A model generated the notes under the pieces. That model did no database searches. It saw only the letters and a list, made by a program, of their open reading frames with translations, and was not told the origin of the DNA. The position numbers and the translations under genes were made by a program. A stretch of DNA of 6,591 bases. It comes from an uncultured Chloroflexota bacterium. Lineage in GTDB: Bacteria; Chloroflexota; Dehalococcoidia; UBA2247; RBG-13-53-26. The DNA lies in assembly GCA_937860285.1 (NCBI GenBank), contig CALMBS010000435.1:1-6591 (forward strand). Direction: 5' to 3'. Positions 1 through 4,775 of the stretch are shown here, piece after piece; the first letter of the stretch is position 1; the number at the start of each line of letters is the position of its first letter.

Positions 1-55
1 ACATGCCACCCTGTCACGGTGGAGATCAGGGGTTCGAATCCCCTCGGGGTCGCCA
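1..55 (+). tRNA. tRNA-Asp (anticodon GUC), 5'-truncated by the window edge
   Basis: The 3' half of a tRNA is clear. The anticodon stem is CCACC (6-10) with GGTGG (18-22) around the loop CTGTCAC (11-17), whose middle bases GTC (13-15) are the Asp anticodon. A five-base variable region follows, then a T-arm AGGGG/CCCCT (28-32/40-44) around TTCGAAT. The acceptor 3' strand CGGGGTC is at 45-51, the discriminator G at 52, and an encoded CCA at 53-55. The acceptor 5' strand and D-arm lie outside the window, so acceptor pairing cannot be tested. G at position 73 is the usual discriminator for tRNA-Asp, which supports the identity. No second copy of this 3' end is seen in the window, so there is no sign that an element integrated here. 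Confidence 0.95.
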
Positions 56-93
56 CTTCTCCCCTCGACTCTTTCGCCGAGTTGGACACCGAC

Positions 94-157
94 CCCACCC
101 ACAGGCCCCTCTCGATGGTGTCACCTCATAATAGGGACCAAGGTCCCAAGACACCAT
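94..157 (+). repeat. Dispersed repeat, copy 1 (hairpin-forming)
   Basis: This 64-base stretch aligns without gaps to 2825-2888 (54 of 64 positions identical by my count), including an exact 18-mer GGCCCCTCTCGATGGTGT at 104-121. It also shares the exact 17-mer CCTCTCGATGGTGTCAC (108-124) with 2168-2184. It can fold: ATGGTGTC (115-122) is complementary to GACACCAT (150-157), and GGGACC (134-139) to GGTCCC (142-147) inside it. It lies between tRNA-Asp and a membrane protein gene. No protein function is evident. It resembles small non-autonomous palindromic repeats of bacterial genomes, but I cannot name a family. Confidence 0.8.
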
Positions 158-185
158 TGTCCCTGCTGTGGAATACTGCGCTAAT
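157..185 (+). promoter_or_regulatory. Weak candidate promoter for the membrane protein at 217
   Basis: TTGTCC (157-162) and GCTAAT (180-185) are 17 bases apart, and each matches the sigma-70 consensus at four of six positions. Transcription from it would start near 192, which would leave a short leader before the GTG at 217 and exclude the upstream ATG at 184. The -35 box begins at the last base of repeat copy 1. The match is weak, and readthrough from the tRNA gene could also serve this gene. Confidence 0.25.
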
Positions 186-216
186 GCAGGACGTGAACCG
201 CGGCCAGGATGGCACC

Positions 217-648
217 GTGACCAAAGCTCTCCGTGTTCTCGCCCGAACAACAGGCGGTGCCGTTGGTCTGGTGGCCGGCGGCATGATTCTGGGCTGGCTC
301 CCGGTGCTCATCCTCTTTGGGGGCCACCTGGTTGTGGCGGCGGACTCGGCATCCTTCATACCCGTCTTCGTCCTGGGCTTCCTGGGGGGAGCCCTGTTCG
401 GGGTAGCCGGAGGCATAGCCGCCGCAAACAAGGCATTGGGGCAGAAGACCTCATTCTGGAAAGCATTCCTGGGGGGGATGATTGGGCTCTTGATCGGAGG
501 CTTGCTGCAGGTCCCGTACAACCTGGCGCTCATACACAACTCCTGGGATGCGGATGCCTACTTCACTATCAGTGCCGCTATCCAGTATGCCCCAGTCTGG
601 ACCGGCGCGGTCATTGGATCAGCGTGGAGGCGCCCGGCCCGGTGGTGA
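217..648 (+). CDS. Small four-helix membrane protein, function unknown
   Basis: This is a 143-residue hydrophobic protein of no family I recognise. Four membrane segments are visible at about residues 13-40, 47-70, 82-106 and 117-136. They are rich in glycine and alanine, with GG and GxxxG spacings (for example LGGALFGVAGG and LGGMIGLLIGG) typical of tightly packed helices. The frame stays open upstream into the tRNA gene, so the start must be chosen. GTG at 217 has AGGA (206-209) seven bases ahead. ATG at 184 lacks a good ribosome site but would give a longer hydrophilic N-terminus. The C-terminus is short and basic (WRRPARW). The gene ends just before a broken STAS-like gene in another frame. 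It is likely an integral inner-membrane protein; no substrate or partner can be inferred. Confidence 0.7.
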   Translation: MTKALRVLARTTGGAVGLVAGGMILGWLPVLILFGGHLVVAADSASFIPVFVLGFLGGALFGVAGGIAAANKALGQKTSFWKAFLGGMIGLLIGGLLQVPYNLALIHNSWDADAYFTISAAIQYAPVWTGAVIGSAWRRPARW

Positions 649-650
649 CA

Positions 651-921
651 CTGAACCGTTTTGAGGGCGTCTTTCTCGACAAGACGTTTATGGCGCATGC
701 CAAGGAGCTGAGCAAGCCCAAAGGGGAGCGCAAGATGGTCAAGGCCGCTTCTCTGGGTCTCATCCCGGCAATCACGTGGCCTTCGTGGGCATGGACTCAT
801 TCGAAAAGACGATGACCCAGGCCGTAGCCACGACGGCGCATCTCGATGTGAGCTTCTTCCAGGATTTCGACGGGGCCAAAGACTGGCGGGCCAAAGAGGA
901 CGACCAGCGCCGAAAGGGCTG
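651..921 (+). pseudogene. Degenerate SpoIIAA-like/STAS-type protein remnant, 5'-truncated and frameshifted
   Basis: Two reading frames together resemble the C-terminal half of the intact protein encoded at 1146-1529 on the other strand. From about 776, one frame reads HVAFVGMDSFEK and on to AKDWRAKEDD. This aligns without gaps to 44 residues of the intact paralogue (RVAFVGLSGLQK to GQEWLIKEDD), with about 15 identities including the VAFVG strand, the K after it, the W and the final KEDD. Upstream, a different frame (about 651-765) reads DKTFMAHAKELSK then VKAASLGL, which matches the preceding helix and strand less well. Joining the frames leaves about 32 extra bases, so an insertion or frameshift is implied. 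The N-terminal half is absent because the membrane protein gene occupies that place, and no stop follows the homologous end. A sequencing error could explain the shift but not the missing N-terminus. Confidence 0.6.
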
Positions 922-949
922 GCGCCGGGCGTCCCCCTTCCTGCGCCTG

Positions 950-1144
950 TCACCGTCTCTTGGACCGTATCCACATTCCACAAGTGGTCATGACTGTGCC
1001 AATCACGTAGGCCCCCAAACCCAGGTCAGCGGACAGCTGACCAATCTCGTAAACCTCCGGATGCATCTCGCCCACGCCGAGTCCGGCACCAAGCATGGTA
1101 AAGAAACCCCCGATCATCAGCGCCACTCCGCCCGCGGCGAACAC
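950..1144 (-). CDS. Tiny two-helix membrane protein, probably coupled to the STAS-like gene
   Basis: The predicted product is 64 residues and nearly all membrane-embedded. The first segment spans about residues 2-25 (glycine-rich, with MIGGFFTMLGAGLG), then a short polar loop (HPEVYEIGQLSADL), and the second segment spans about residues 41-58. The tail is basic (RSKRR), so both ends probably lie in the cytoplasm. I chose GTG at 1144 because GGAGG (complement of 1150-1154) sits five bases ahead. That places the start one base after the stop of the upstream STAS-like gene, a layout typical of translational coupling. An ATG at 1168 would give eight more residues and overlap the upstream gene by 23 bases. 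I do not recognise the family. The neighbourhood suggests the two products work together, possibly as a membrane partner for the STAS-like protein, but that is inference. Confidence 0.6.
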   Translation of the reverse strand: MFAAGGVALMIGGFFTMLGAGLGVGEMHPEVYEIGQLSADLGLGAYVIGTVMTTCGMWIRSKRR

Positions 1145-1145
1145 C

Positions 1146-1529
1146 CTAGCCTCCCCGGAGCGCGTCATCCTCCTTGATCAGCCATTCCTGGCCCTCTTCC
1201 AGCGTCTCGCAGAAATGCGCCCGCAGGTTCACGCCTTTGGCGATCAGCTGGGCCGTTGACTTCTGCAGCCCGCTCAGGCCCACAAACGCTACGCGAATGT
1301 CTGATTGCCCGCGGCCCATCTCGGCCACATCCTTGGCCTTGCGCACTATCGCCGGTGATATGGCGATGTCCCTGCCATCGATCAGCCGGAGATGACTGTC
1401 CTGCCTCTTCAGCACCTCCTGCTTCATCTCCTCCCAGGCCGCGATCCCTGCTTCCCCGCTCACCCCCCTGGCATTCATGAACAGTATCTCCCTGCCCTTA
1501 TACGTCAGAGACCGCACGTACCGCGCCAT
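1146..1529 (-). CDS. SpoIIAA-like/STAS-fold small protein
   Basis: This 127-residue soluble protein has the pattern of the SpoIIAA-like (STAS/SEC14-type) family. An N-terminal strand pair carries GREILFMNARG (about 12-22), then comes a helix (about 30-42), a strand with LRLIDGRD (47-54), a helix with SPAIVRKAKDVAEM (58-71), the strand RVAFVGLSGLQK (79-90), and a last part with ETLEEGQEWL (108-117). That last part matches the usual 'TLEEAKDWL' ending of the family. Such proteins are thought to act by protein-protein contact or by binding lipids or nucleotides; none is certain here. The start is well supported: a GGGAGG site lies about six bases before ATG 1529, although the frame is open further upstream. 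It converges on a decayed paralogue (651-921) and is followed at one base by a small membrane protein gene, with which it probably shares a transcript. Confidence 0.75.
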   Translation of the reverse strand: MARYVRSLTYKGREILFMNARGVSGEAGIAAWEEMKQEVLKRQDSHLRLIDGRDIAISPAIVRKAKDVAEMGRGQSDIRVAFVGLSGLQKSTAQLIAKGVNLRAHFCETLEEGQEWLIKEDDALRGG

Positions 1530-1660
1530 AAGCACCTCCCTCTCCAACTTCGGACGACTGGCAGGATCGTCCCACCCGCCGCCGCAACCACCGGGGTACC
1601 TCTCAACGTAGAGGCTGCCGCGACACCCGACAGGCCCGGCGCCGCTCGCGTGCCAGCAAC

Positions 1661-1669
1661 AGTATACCA
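1661..1669 (-). promoter_or_regulatory. Extended -10 promoter candidate for the STAS-like operon
   Basis: Read on the minus strand, TGGTATACT gives an extended -10 element (TGN plus TATACT, five of six matches to TATAAT). The best -35 at 17 bases (TGGTCC) is poor, as is common for extended -10 promoters. Transcription would begin near 1654, leaving a leader of about 125 bases before ATG 1529. That leader contains a small inverted repeat, GGACGA/TCGTCC (1552-1557/1567-1572). Confidence 0.4.
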
Positions 1670-1749
1670 ATGAGCACAATGGGGGACCACGATTCACCGG
1701 TTGGCACTAAACGCGGGCCTCGCGCAGGGCGGTGATCGTTCCACCCCGT

Positions 1750-1778
1750 TTGGCCCCCTGCTGCCCCTGGGCTATAAT
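1750..1778 (+). promoter_or_regulatory. Sigma-70-type promoter for the zinc-ribbon membrane protein
   Basis: A perfect TATAAT (1773-1778) lies 17 bases downstream of TTGGCC (1750-1755, four of six matches to TTGACA). The predicted transcript starts near 1785 and reaches the ribosome site and ATG 1800 after a leader of only about 15 bases. It points away from the minus-strand promoter at 1661-1669, so 1530-1799 is a divergent control region. Confidence 0.65.
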
Positions 1779-1799
1779 CTATCGCCGAGGAGGGCGAGC

Positions 1800-2255
1800 A
1801 TGGCCTGGTTTGATCCGCCTCTCCACAAGCCGGGAAACAAGAGGTGTCCCAATTGCGGCAAGGGCCAACTGCGGCACTTGCTGACCGGCCCATTCTGGTC
1901 GAATTGGCGCTGTCGCGGTTGCCAGTCCATATTGGGCTTCGACCATGGGCGTCAGCAGCTGGCCTACCTGATATGGGCGGCTATCTGTCTTGGGAATACC
2001 CTTTGGATTGTGGTTCCCGACCACTGGCGTTGGGTGGCCCTCTTGTTCATCCCGGCAGTGATTGCGGTCCTGGTATTCCGGGTGTGTTGGGTTGACTCCG
2101 TGAAGCTTGAGCGCACACCCGAGGCGAACCCGCAAGCCTGGCTTGATGGCCCTCCCGCCCGCAGCCTCCTCTCGATGGTGTCACTCCACTCCAGGCTGCA
2201 TTTGGTCGCGAGCGACATTGACACCCCCGGCGGCCCTGGTGCTATCATCGACTAG
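1800..2255 (+). CDS. Zinc-ribbon membrane protein with a repeat-encoded C-terminal tail
   Basis: This 151-residue protein has an N-terminal zinc ribbon: CPNC (C16, C19) and CRGC (C38, C41), spaced like a rubredoxin-type knuckle pair. Two membrane helices follow at about 54-73 and 77-98, then a polar C-terminal tail. The ribbon would lie in the cytoplasm with both termini. ATG 1800 is the start: GAGGAGGG sits about five bases ahead and a promoter with a perfect -10 is just upstream. Small proteins of this shape are common in bacteria and mostly uncharacterised; I assign no function. The oddity is the tail: from about residue 122 (SLLSMVS) to the end, the codons coincide with a copy of the dispersed repeat, so the original protein may have ended earlier and gained about 30 residues. 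Confidence 0.8.
   Translation: MAWFDPPLHKPGNKRCPNCGKGQLRHLLTGPFWSNWRCRGCQSILGFDHGRQQLAYLIWAAICLGNTLWIVVPDHWRWVALLFIPAVIAVLVFRVCWVDSVKLERTPEANPQAWLDGPPARSLLSMVSLHSRLHLVASDIDTPGGPGAIID
2164..2225 (+). repeat. Dispersed repeat, copy 2 (inside a coding sequence)
   Basis: The left arm contains CCTCTCGATGGTGTCAC (2168-2184), identical over 17 bases to copy 1. The sequence beyond it differs from copy 1, yet the right arm TGACACC (2219-2225) is complementary to GGTGTCA (2177-2183), as in copy 1. A second inner hairpin, GTCGC/GCGAC (2205-2209/2212-2216), sits where copy 1 has GGGACC/GGTCCC. The copy encodes the last 30 or so residues of the zinc-ribbon protein. Confidence 0.6.
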
Positions 2256-2289
2256 ACCGGAGGTATCCTGGTCGAATCTCACTCTGGCA

Positions 2290-2317
2290 AGTCACCGCAT
2301 CATCCCCGGCGGTGACT
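2290..2317. terminator. Hairpin after the zinc-ribbon gene, possible terminator
   Basis: AGTCACCGC (2290-2298) and GCGGTGACT (2309-2317) form a perfect nine-pair stem with a ten-base loop, 34 bases after the stop of the upstream gene. No run of T follows on either strand, so it is not a classical intrinsic terminator. It may end or stabilise the transcript, or be a protein-binding site. Confidence 0.45.
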
Positions 2318-2455
2318 GCCGTCCGGGAGCCAGGCGGGTGGGGGGGAGGTGGTGCCTATGCCCCGTTCACAACGATCCCCAAGGGCATGACATACACGCA
2401 ACTGCATTCCTTTGGCCAGGCGGCTGCCTGCAATGAACCGGGAAGGAGGAGGACA

Positions 2456-2794
2456 ATGGGGTTGTTTGTCAGCATCTACAGATACACGCCTGAGCAGGTC
2501 CAGGCACTTGAGGAGAGGATGAACACGATCATGAACGGCACGGCGCCCAAAGCGGTTTTGGACGCTTTCAGCAAGATGAAGATCATCAACTGGGTGGAAT
2601 CACTCAACAACAACTTCTCCCTGGTCATCTGCGAGGTAACAGAAGAGACGTGGCTGGACGGGAACTTGATCAACCGCTACCTGGGAGACGTGGTCACGAT
2701 GGAGGCCTACCCCTGTGTCAGCATGGAGGATTCGCTGAAGCTGAGTGCGATGCTCCCGTTTGACCAGATCCCGAAGAAAAGCACCAAGAAGTAG
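2456..2794 (+). CDS. Small alpha/beta protein, possibly DUF3303-like
   Basis: The protein is 112 residues and soluble. The pattern is strand (MGLFVSIYRY, 1-10), helix (TPEQVQALEERM, 11-22), a middle region, strand (INWVES, 44-49), strand (FSLVICEV, 54-61), helix (ETWLDGNLINRYLG, 64-77), strand (VVTMEAYPCVS, 79-89) and a lysine-rich end. This order fits the dimeric ferredoxin-like barrel of small proteins such as DUF3303, where a phrase about an acidic or polar strand and a final 'Y-P-V' strand is usual. The fit is by eye, so the family is tentative. The ATG at 2456 follows a strong GGAAGGAGGAGG site, although the frame is open further upstream. It stands alone, with a hairpin just after its stop. 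The substrate, if any, is unknown. Confidence 0.75.
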   Translation: MGLFVSIYRYTPEQVQALEERMNTIMNGTAPKAVLDAFSKMKIINWVESLNNNFSLVICEVTEETWLDGNLINRYLGDVVTMEAYPCVSMEDSLKLSAMLPFDQIPKKSTKK

Positions 2795-2800
2795 CGGACG

Positions 2801-2818
2801 TGCAGGCGGAGGCCTGCA
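2801..2818 (+). terminator. Short hairpin directly after the 2456-2794 gene
   Basis: TGCAGGC (2801-2807) and GCCTGCA (2812-2818) form a perfect seven-pair GC-rich stem with a four-base loop, six bases after the stop codon at 2794. The position and shape suit a terminator or a 3' stabilising structure, but there is no T run. Confidence 0.5.
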
Positions 2819-2824
2819 ACCAGT

Positions 2825-2888
2825 CCCACCCACTGGCCCCTCTCGATGGTGTGAACCCGTAATCGGGACCAGGGTCTCAAGACGGCAT
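2825..2888 (+). repeat. Dispersed repeat, copy 3
   Basis: This copy aligns without gaps to copy 1 at 94-157 with ten mismatches in 64, including the exact 18-mer at 2835-2852. Unlike copies 1 and 2, its inner arms have diverged (GGTGTG, GACGGC), so the original hairpin is lost. Its right half instead joins a new nested fold extending to 2942. Confidence 0.8.
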
Positions 2889-2942
2889 GGCGGGCGGCAT
2901 CTGCCCGCCGGGTCAGCCTGGACCATGCCCCCTGCCTGGTCC
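2866..2942. repeat. Nested inverted repeats overlapping repeat copy 3
   Basis: Three perfect arm pairs are nested: GGACCAGG/CCTGGTCC (2866-2873/2935-2942), GGCATGG/CCATGCC (2884-2890/2923-2929) and GGCGGGC/GCCCGCC (2889-2895/2903-2909, sharing two bases with the second pair). Together they can fold a 77-base transcript into one long interrupted hairpin. It may be the full extent of the repeat element in this copy. Confidence 0.55.
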
Positions 2943-3106
2943 TAAGCACTCTGTGATCCGGATGCGGCTGTTTGAGACTGGATAGTGAGCCTGGCGTGGT
3001 AGCTTGGTCCTGCGGTCCCTGAGAGAACCTCAATCGCGAGAGGGGGTCCGGCTACTGAAGCGAGTTCGCGGCGCCCAGGCTTGCTGCAGGAAGGGGGACG
3101 GACCAC

Positions 3107-3253
3107 ATGAAGGCAGCCGAGGCCAGCCAACTGGCACACATACTTGACGACATCGAAGCAGTCCTTGATGCCCAGGAGCGTCTCCCAACACCTTTGCAGT
3201 TGCCTGCCATCGCCGGGGCGGGTGCTCCGCCAGGCCCCGACCAGGCCCGCTGA
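3107..3253 (+). CDS. Possible 48-residue small protein (doubtful)
   Basis: ATG 3107 opens a 48-codon frame. The first half looks like an amphipathic helix (SQLAHILDDIEAVLDAQERL) and the second half is proline- and alanine-rich. A purine-rich GGAAGGGGG stretch (3089-3097) lies nine bases ahead, a little far for a ribosome site. A seven-pair hairpin starts two bases after the stop codon, which mildly favours a real transcript. No family is recognised. It may equally be chance, or the remains of a longer gene; opposing frames here look no better. Confidence 0.25.
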   Translation: MKAAEASQLAHILDDIEAVLDAQERLPTPLQLPAIAGAGAPPGPDQAR

Positions 3254-3254
3254 G

Positions 3255-3283
3255 GAGGCGGTCTCACGGCTGCGCGCCGCCTC
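3255..3283. terminator. Hairpin after the possible small ORF
   Basis: GAGGCGG (3255-3261) pairs perfectly with CCGCCTC (3277-3283) across a 15-base loop. It begins right after the TGA at 3251-3253. No T run follows, so its role as a terminator is only possible. Confidence 0.35.
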
Positions 3284-3290
3284 GCACCCC

Positions 3291-3332
3291 TGCCCGCAGC
3301 CGGCAAGCCATCGATCCGGCTTCCTGCGGGCA
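3291..3332. repeat. Strong 42-base inverted repeat
   Basis: TGCCCGCA (3291-3298) pairs with TGCGGGCA (3325-3332). Immediately inside, GCCGG (3299-3303) pairs with CCGGC (3316-3320), leaving a four-base bulge and a 12-base loop that contains ATCGAT. It is one of the strongest potential hairpins of the window and lies 55 bases before the promoter at 3387. It could be a terminator of upstream transcription or a regulatory site. Confidence 0.5.
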
Positions 3333-3386
3333 TCAATCCACACTGATGCTATGGCCCGGGTAGTCCTCCCCATGGCAGCGGTTTCC

Positions 3387-3414
3387 TGGACACCGGGAAA
3401 TCCTGTGGTATAAT
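3387..3414 (+). promoter_or_regulatory. Strong extended -10 promoter for the secreted protein gene
   Basis: TGGACA (3387-3392, five of six matches to TTGACA) is followed after 16 bases by a perfect TATAAT (3409-3414), which is preceded by TGG, making an extended -10 element. The transcript would start near 3421 and give a leader of about 30 bases with an AGAGGGGGG ribosome site before ATG 3452. This is the best promoter in the window and suggests substantial expression. Confidence 0.75.
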
Positions 3415-3451
3415 CATACCCGGTCAGCAACTCAGCAGAGAGGGGGGTACT

Positions 3452-4663
3452 ATGCACGGGAAATTGGCGCGGGCTATTCTTCCTTTGGTCACTCTGGCGT
3501 TGATCGCCGCATTGGCCATGGGCGCGAGCGGCACATGCTGCATCGGGAATCTCTGCCTGTTCGGCGGTGGAGATGACGGGGGTGACGACGGGGGTATCAC
3601 TGGCCGCCAGGTCAGCTGGAGCACGGACGTGGCCTCTCTTCAGTGTGCCGATTTCTACATAGTGGCCAACGGGCAGACGTTCTATGGCGACGTCGATCAG
3701 GTGGAGGTCCATTCCGATCCCGGCTGGCCTGGTTACTGCACGCTGGAGATGATCTGGCAGGAAAACGGCGTTGAGATGCGGCTCTTCATCTACTTCAAGG
3801 CCGACGGGAGCAAGTGGTGGGCCGACGAGATTCGCACCTATGACGGCCAGGCCAACGCCGACTGGATCTACTACACGGGGACCTTCTTTGAGAGCCCCTT
3901 GGGCGAGCCATACAGCGGCAGTTACGACATAGCCAACGAATCCATGACCTCCATGATCCACTTCGGTGGTCTCAATCTCCAGGCCTTCCTGTCTGACACG
4001 TCCGATACCGGGATTCATCCTGTGACCGGGCTGGCTCTGAACAAATGGGAGACAACCATGGCCACGGGGTCAACTGAGCAGCTGGTGGCCGCCGTGGAGC
4101 CGGCCACCGCCACGGACCCCAGCGTTGCCTGGTCCTCCAGTGACAGCACCATCGCCTCCGTCGATGCCTCGGGGCTGGTCAGCGCGGTAGACAACGGGAC
4201 AGCGACCATAACGGTCACCACGGTGGACCAGGGGTTGACGGCCAGTTGCTCGGTCACCGTGGTGGACTGGCTGGAGCTCTCCATCAGGGACGCCAGCGAC
4301 AATCAGTCCCTGGTCTTTGGCCAGGGGGACGAGGTGCGCTTCGTCATCACCATGCGGAACCCGACGGATGAAGCTCTGGGATTCACCTGCCTGGATACAC
4401 AGGTGTATGACATACAGGTCTACAGCTCGGACAATGTCCTGGTCTGGAACTGGGCCCACGAGGTGGGTTTTCTTCAGGTTGTGACCGGGTTTGGCCTTGA
4501 GCCCGGCGACGAAAGAACATACGAGGAAACCTGGGACCAGACGGACAACCAGGGCCTTCCGGTCGCCCCTGGTACCTACACCGTGTACCTTGAGATGGTC
4601 TGCGGCGGACTGCAGGCGCCGGGCCCGTACCTGTCTGGCCCGCAGCAGATCGAGATGACGTAG
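3452..4663 (+). CDS. Secreted protein with Big_2 (Ig-like) and BsuPI domains
   Basis: The 403-residue protein starts with a signal peptide: basic KLAR, a hydrophobic core at about 8-22, and a likely cut after ASG (25-27). No clear lipobox is seen. A Cys-containing stretch (C29, C30, C35) and a DDGG-repeat linker (41-48) follow. Residues about 52-188 form a beta-rich domain I do not recognise, rich in Trp and Tyr, with two cysteines (C65, C96) that could pair. Residues about 190-271 are a bacterial Ig-like Big_2 domain: VTGLALNK, then AVEPATATDPSVAWSSSD, then VDASGLVSAVDNGTATITV, the family's core motif. Residues about 274-385 match BsuPI (intracellular proteinase inhibitor type): MRNPTDEALGF, VWNW, LEPGDERTYEETWD, VAPGTYTVYLEM. 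It is probably an extracellular or surface protein. The BsuPI fold does not prove protease inhibition. ATG 3452 fits the ribosome site and promoter. Confidence 0.85.
   Translation: MHGKLARAILPLVTLALIAALAMGASGTCCIGNLCLFGGGDDGGDDGGITGRQVSWSTDVASLQCADFYIVANGQTFYGDVDQVEVHSDPGWPGYCTLEMIWQENGVEMRLFIYFKADGSKWWADEIRTYDGQANADWIYYTGTFFESPLGEPYSGSYDIANESMTSMIHFGGLNLQAFLSDTSDTGIHPVTGLALNKWETTMATGSTEQLVAAVEPATATDPSVAWSSSDSTIASVDASGLVSAVDNGTATITVTTVDQGLTASCSVTVVDWLELSIRDASDNQSLVFGQGDEVRFVITMRNPTDEALGFTCLDTQVYDIQVYSSDNVLVWNWAHEVGFLQVVTGFGLEPGDERTYEETWDQTDNQGLPVAPGTYTVYLEMVCGGLQAPGPYLSGPQQIEMT
3572..3595 (+). repeat. 12-base tandem duplication encoding the DDGG linker
   Basis: Two units, GATGACGGGGGT and GACGACGGGGGT, differ at one base and encode DDGGDDGG at residues 41-48 of the secreted protein. 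It is in frame and could change in copy number by slippage, altering the spacing between the signal region and the first domain. Confidence 0.8.
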
Positions 4664-4674
4664 CCGCCGGCATC

Positions 4675-4749
4675 GCCTCGGCCCTGATGCATGCGGCCTA
4701 TGGCTTCAGGCTTCAACGAACCGGTATCCATTGAGCTGCCGGCCGAGGC
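4675..4749. terminator. Convergent intergenic region with a long-range inverted repeat
   Basis: Between two converging genes, GCCTCGGCC (4675-4683) and GGCCGAGGC (4741-4749) are perfect nine-base complements separated by 57 bases. Inside lies a direct repeat GGCTTCA GGCTTCA (4702-4715). Next to the end of the minus-strand gene, CCCCG TCGG CGGGG (4758-4771) forms a tight tetraloop hairpin. No T runs are present. The arrangement suits a bidirectional stop for both genes, but the large loop makes the outer pair uncertain. Confidence 0.35.
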
Positions 4750-4775
4750 CCAGAGCACCCCGTCGGCGGGGGCGG

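Larger units (their letters stand above)
2795..3386. other. Long low-coding region dense in inverted repeats
   Basis: About 590 bases carry no recognisable gene. Open frames on both strands here give proline-, arginine- and serine-rich products without protein-like patterns. The region instead contains at least five strong inverted repeats: 2801-2818, the nested set 2866-2942, 3255-3283, 3291-3332, and the repeat copy at 2825-2888. One short ORF at 3107-3253 is doubtful. It could hold a decayed gene, a structured RNA, or a cluster of palindromic elements; the sequence alone does not decide. Confidence 0.5.

Noticed and set aside
126..539. Minus-strand open frame opposite the first membrane protein gene.
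   Set aside because: It is proline- and arginine-rich, and the opposite strand encodes clear membrane helices.
651..921. Programmed frameshift as the explanation of the two-frame STAS-like remnant.
   Set aside because: No slippery heptamer is evident at the junction, about 32 extra bases are present, and the N-terminal half of the protein is missing, so decay is simpler.
94..2888. The three repeats as a CRISPR array.
   Set aside because: The copies are over 600 bases apart with genes between them, imperfect, and there are no cas genes.
2942..4018. A 358-codon open frame on the minus strand.
   Set aside because: It runs antisense to the secreted protein gene and across the hairpin region, and the product shows no domain pattern.
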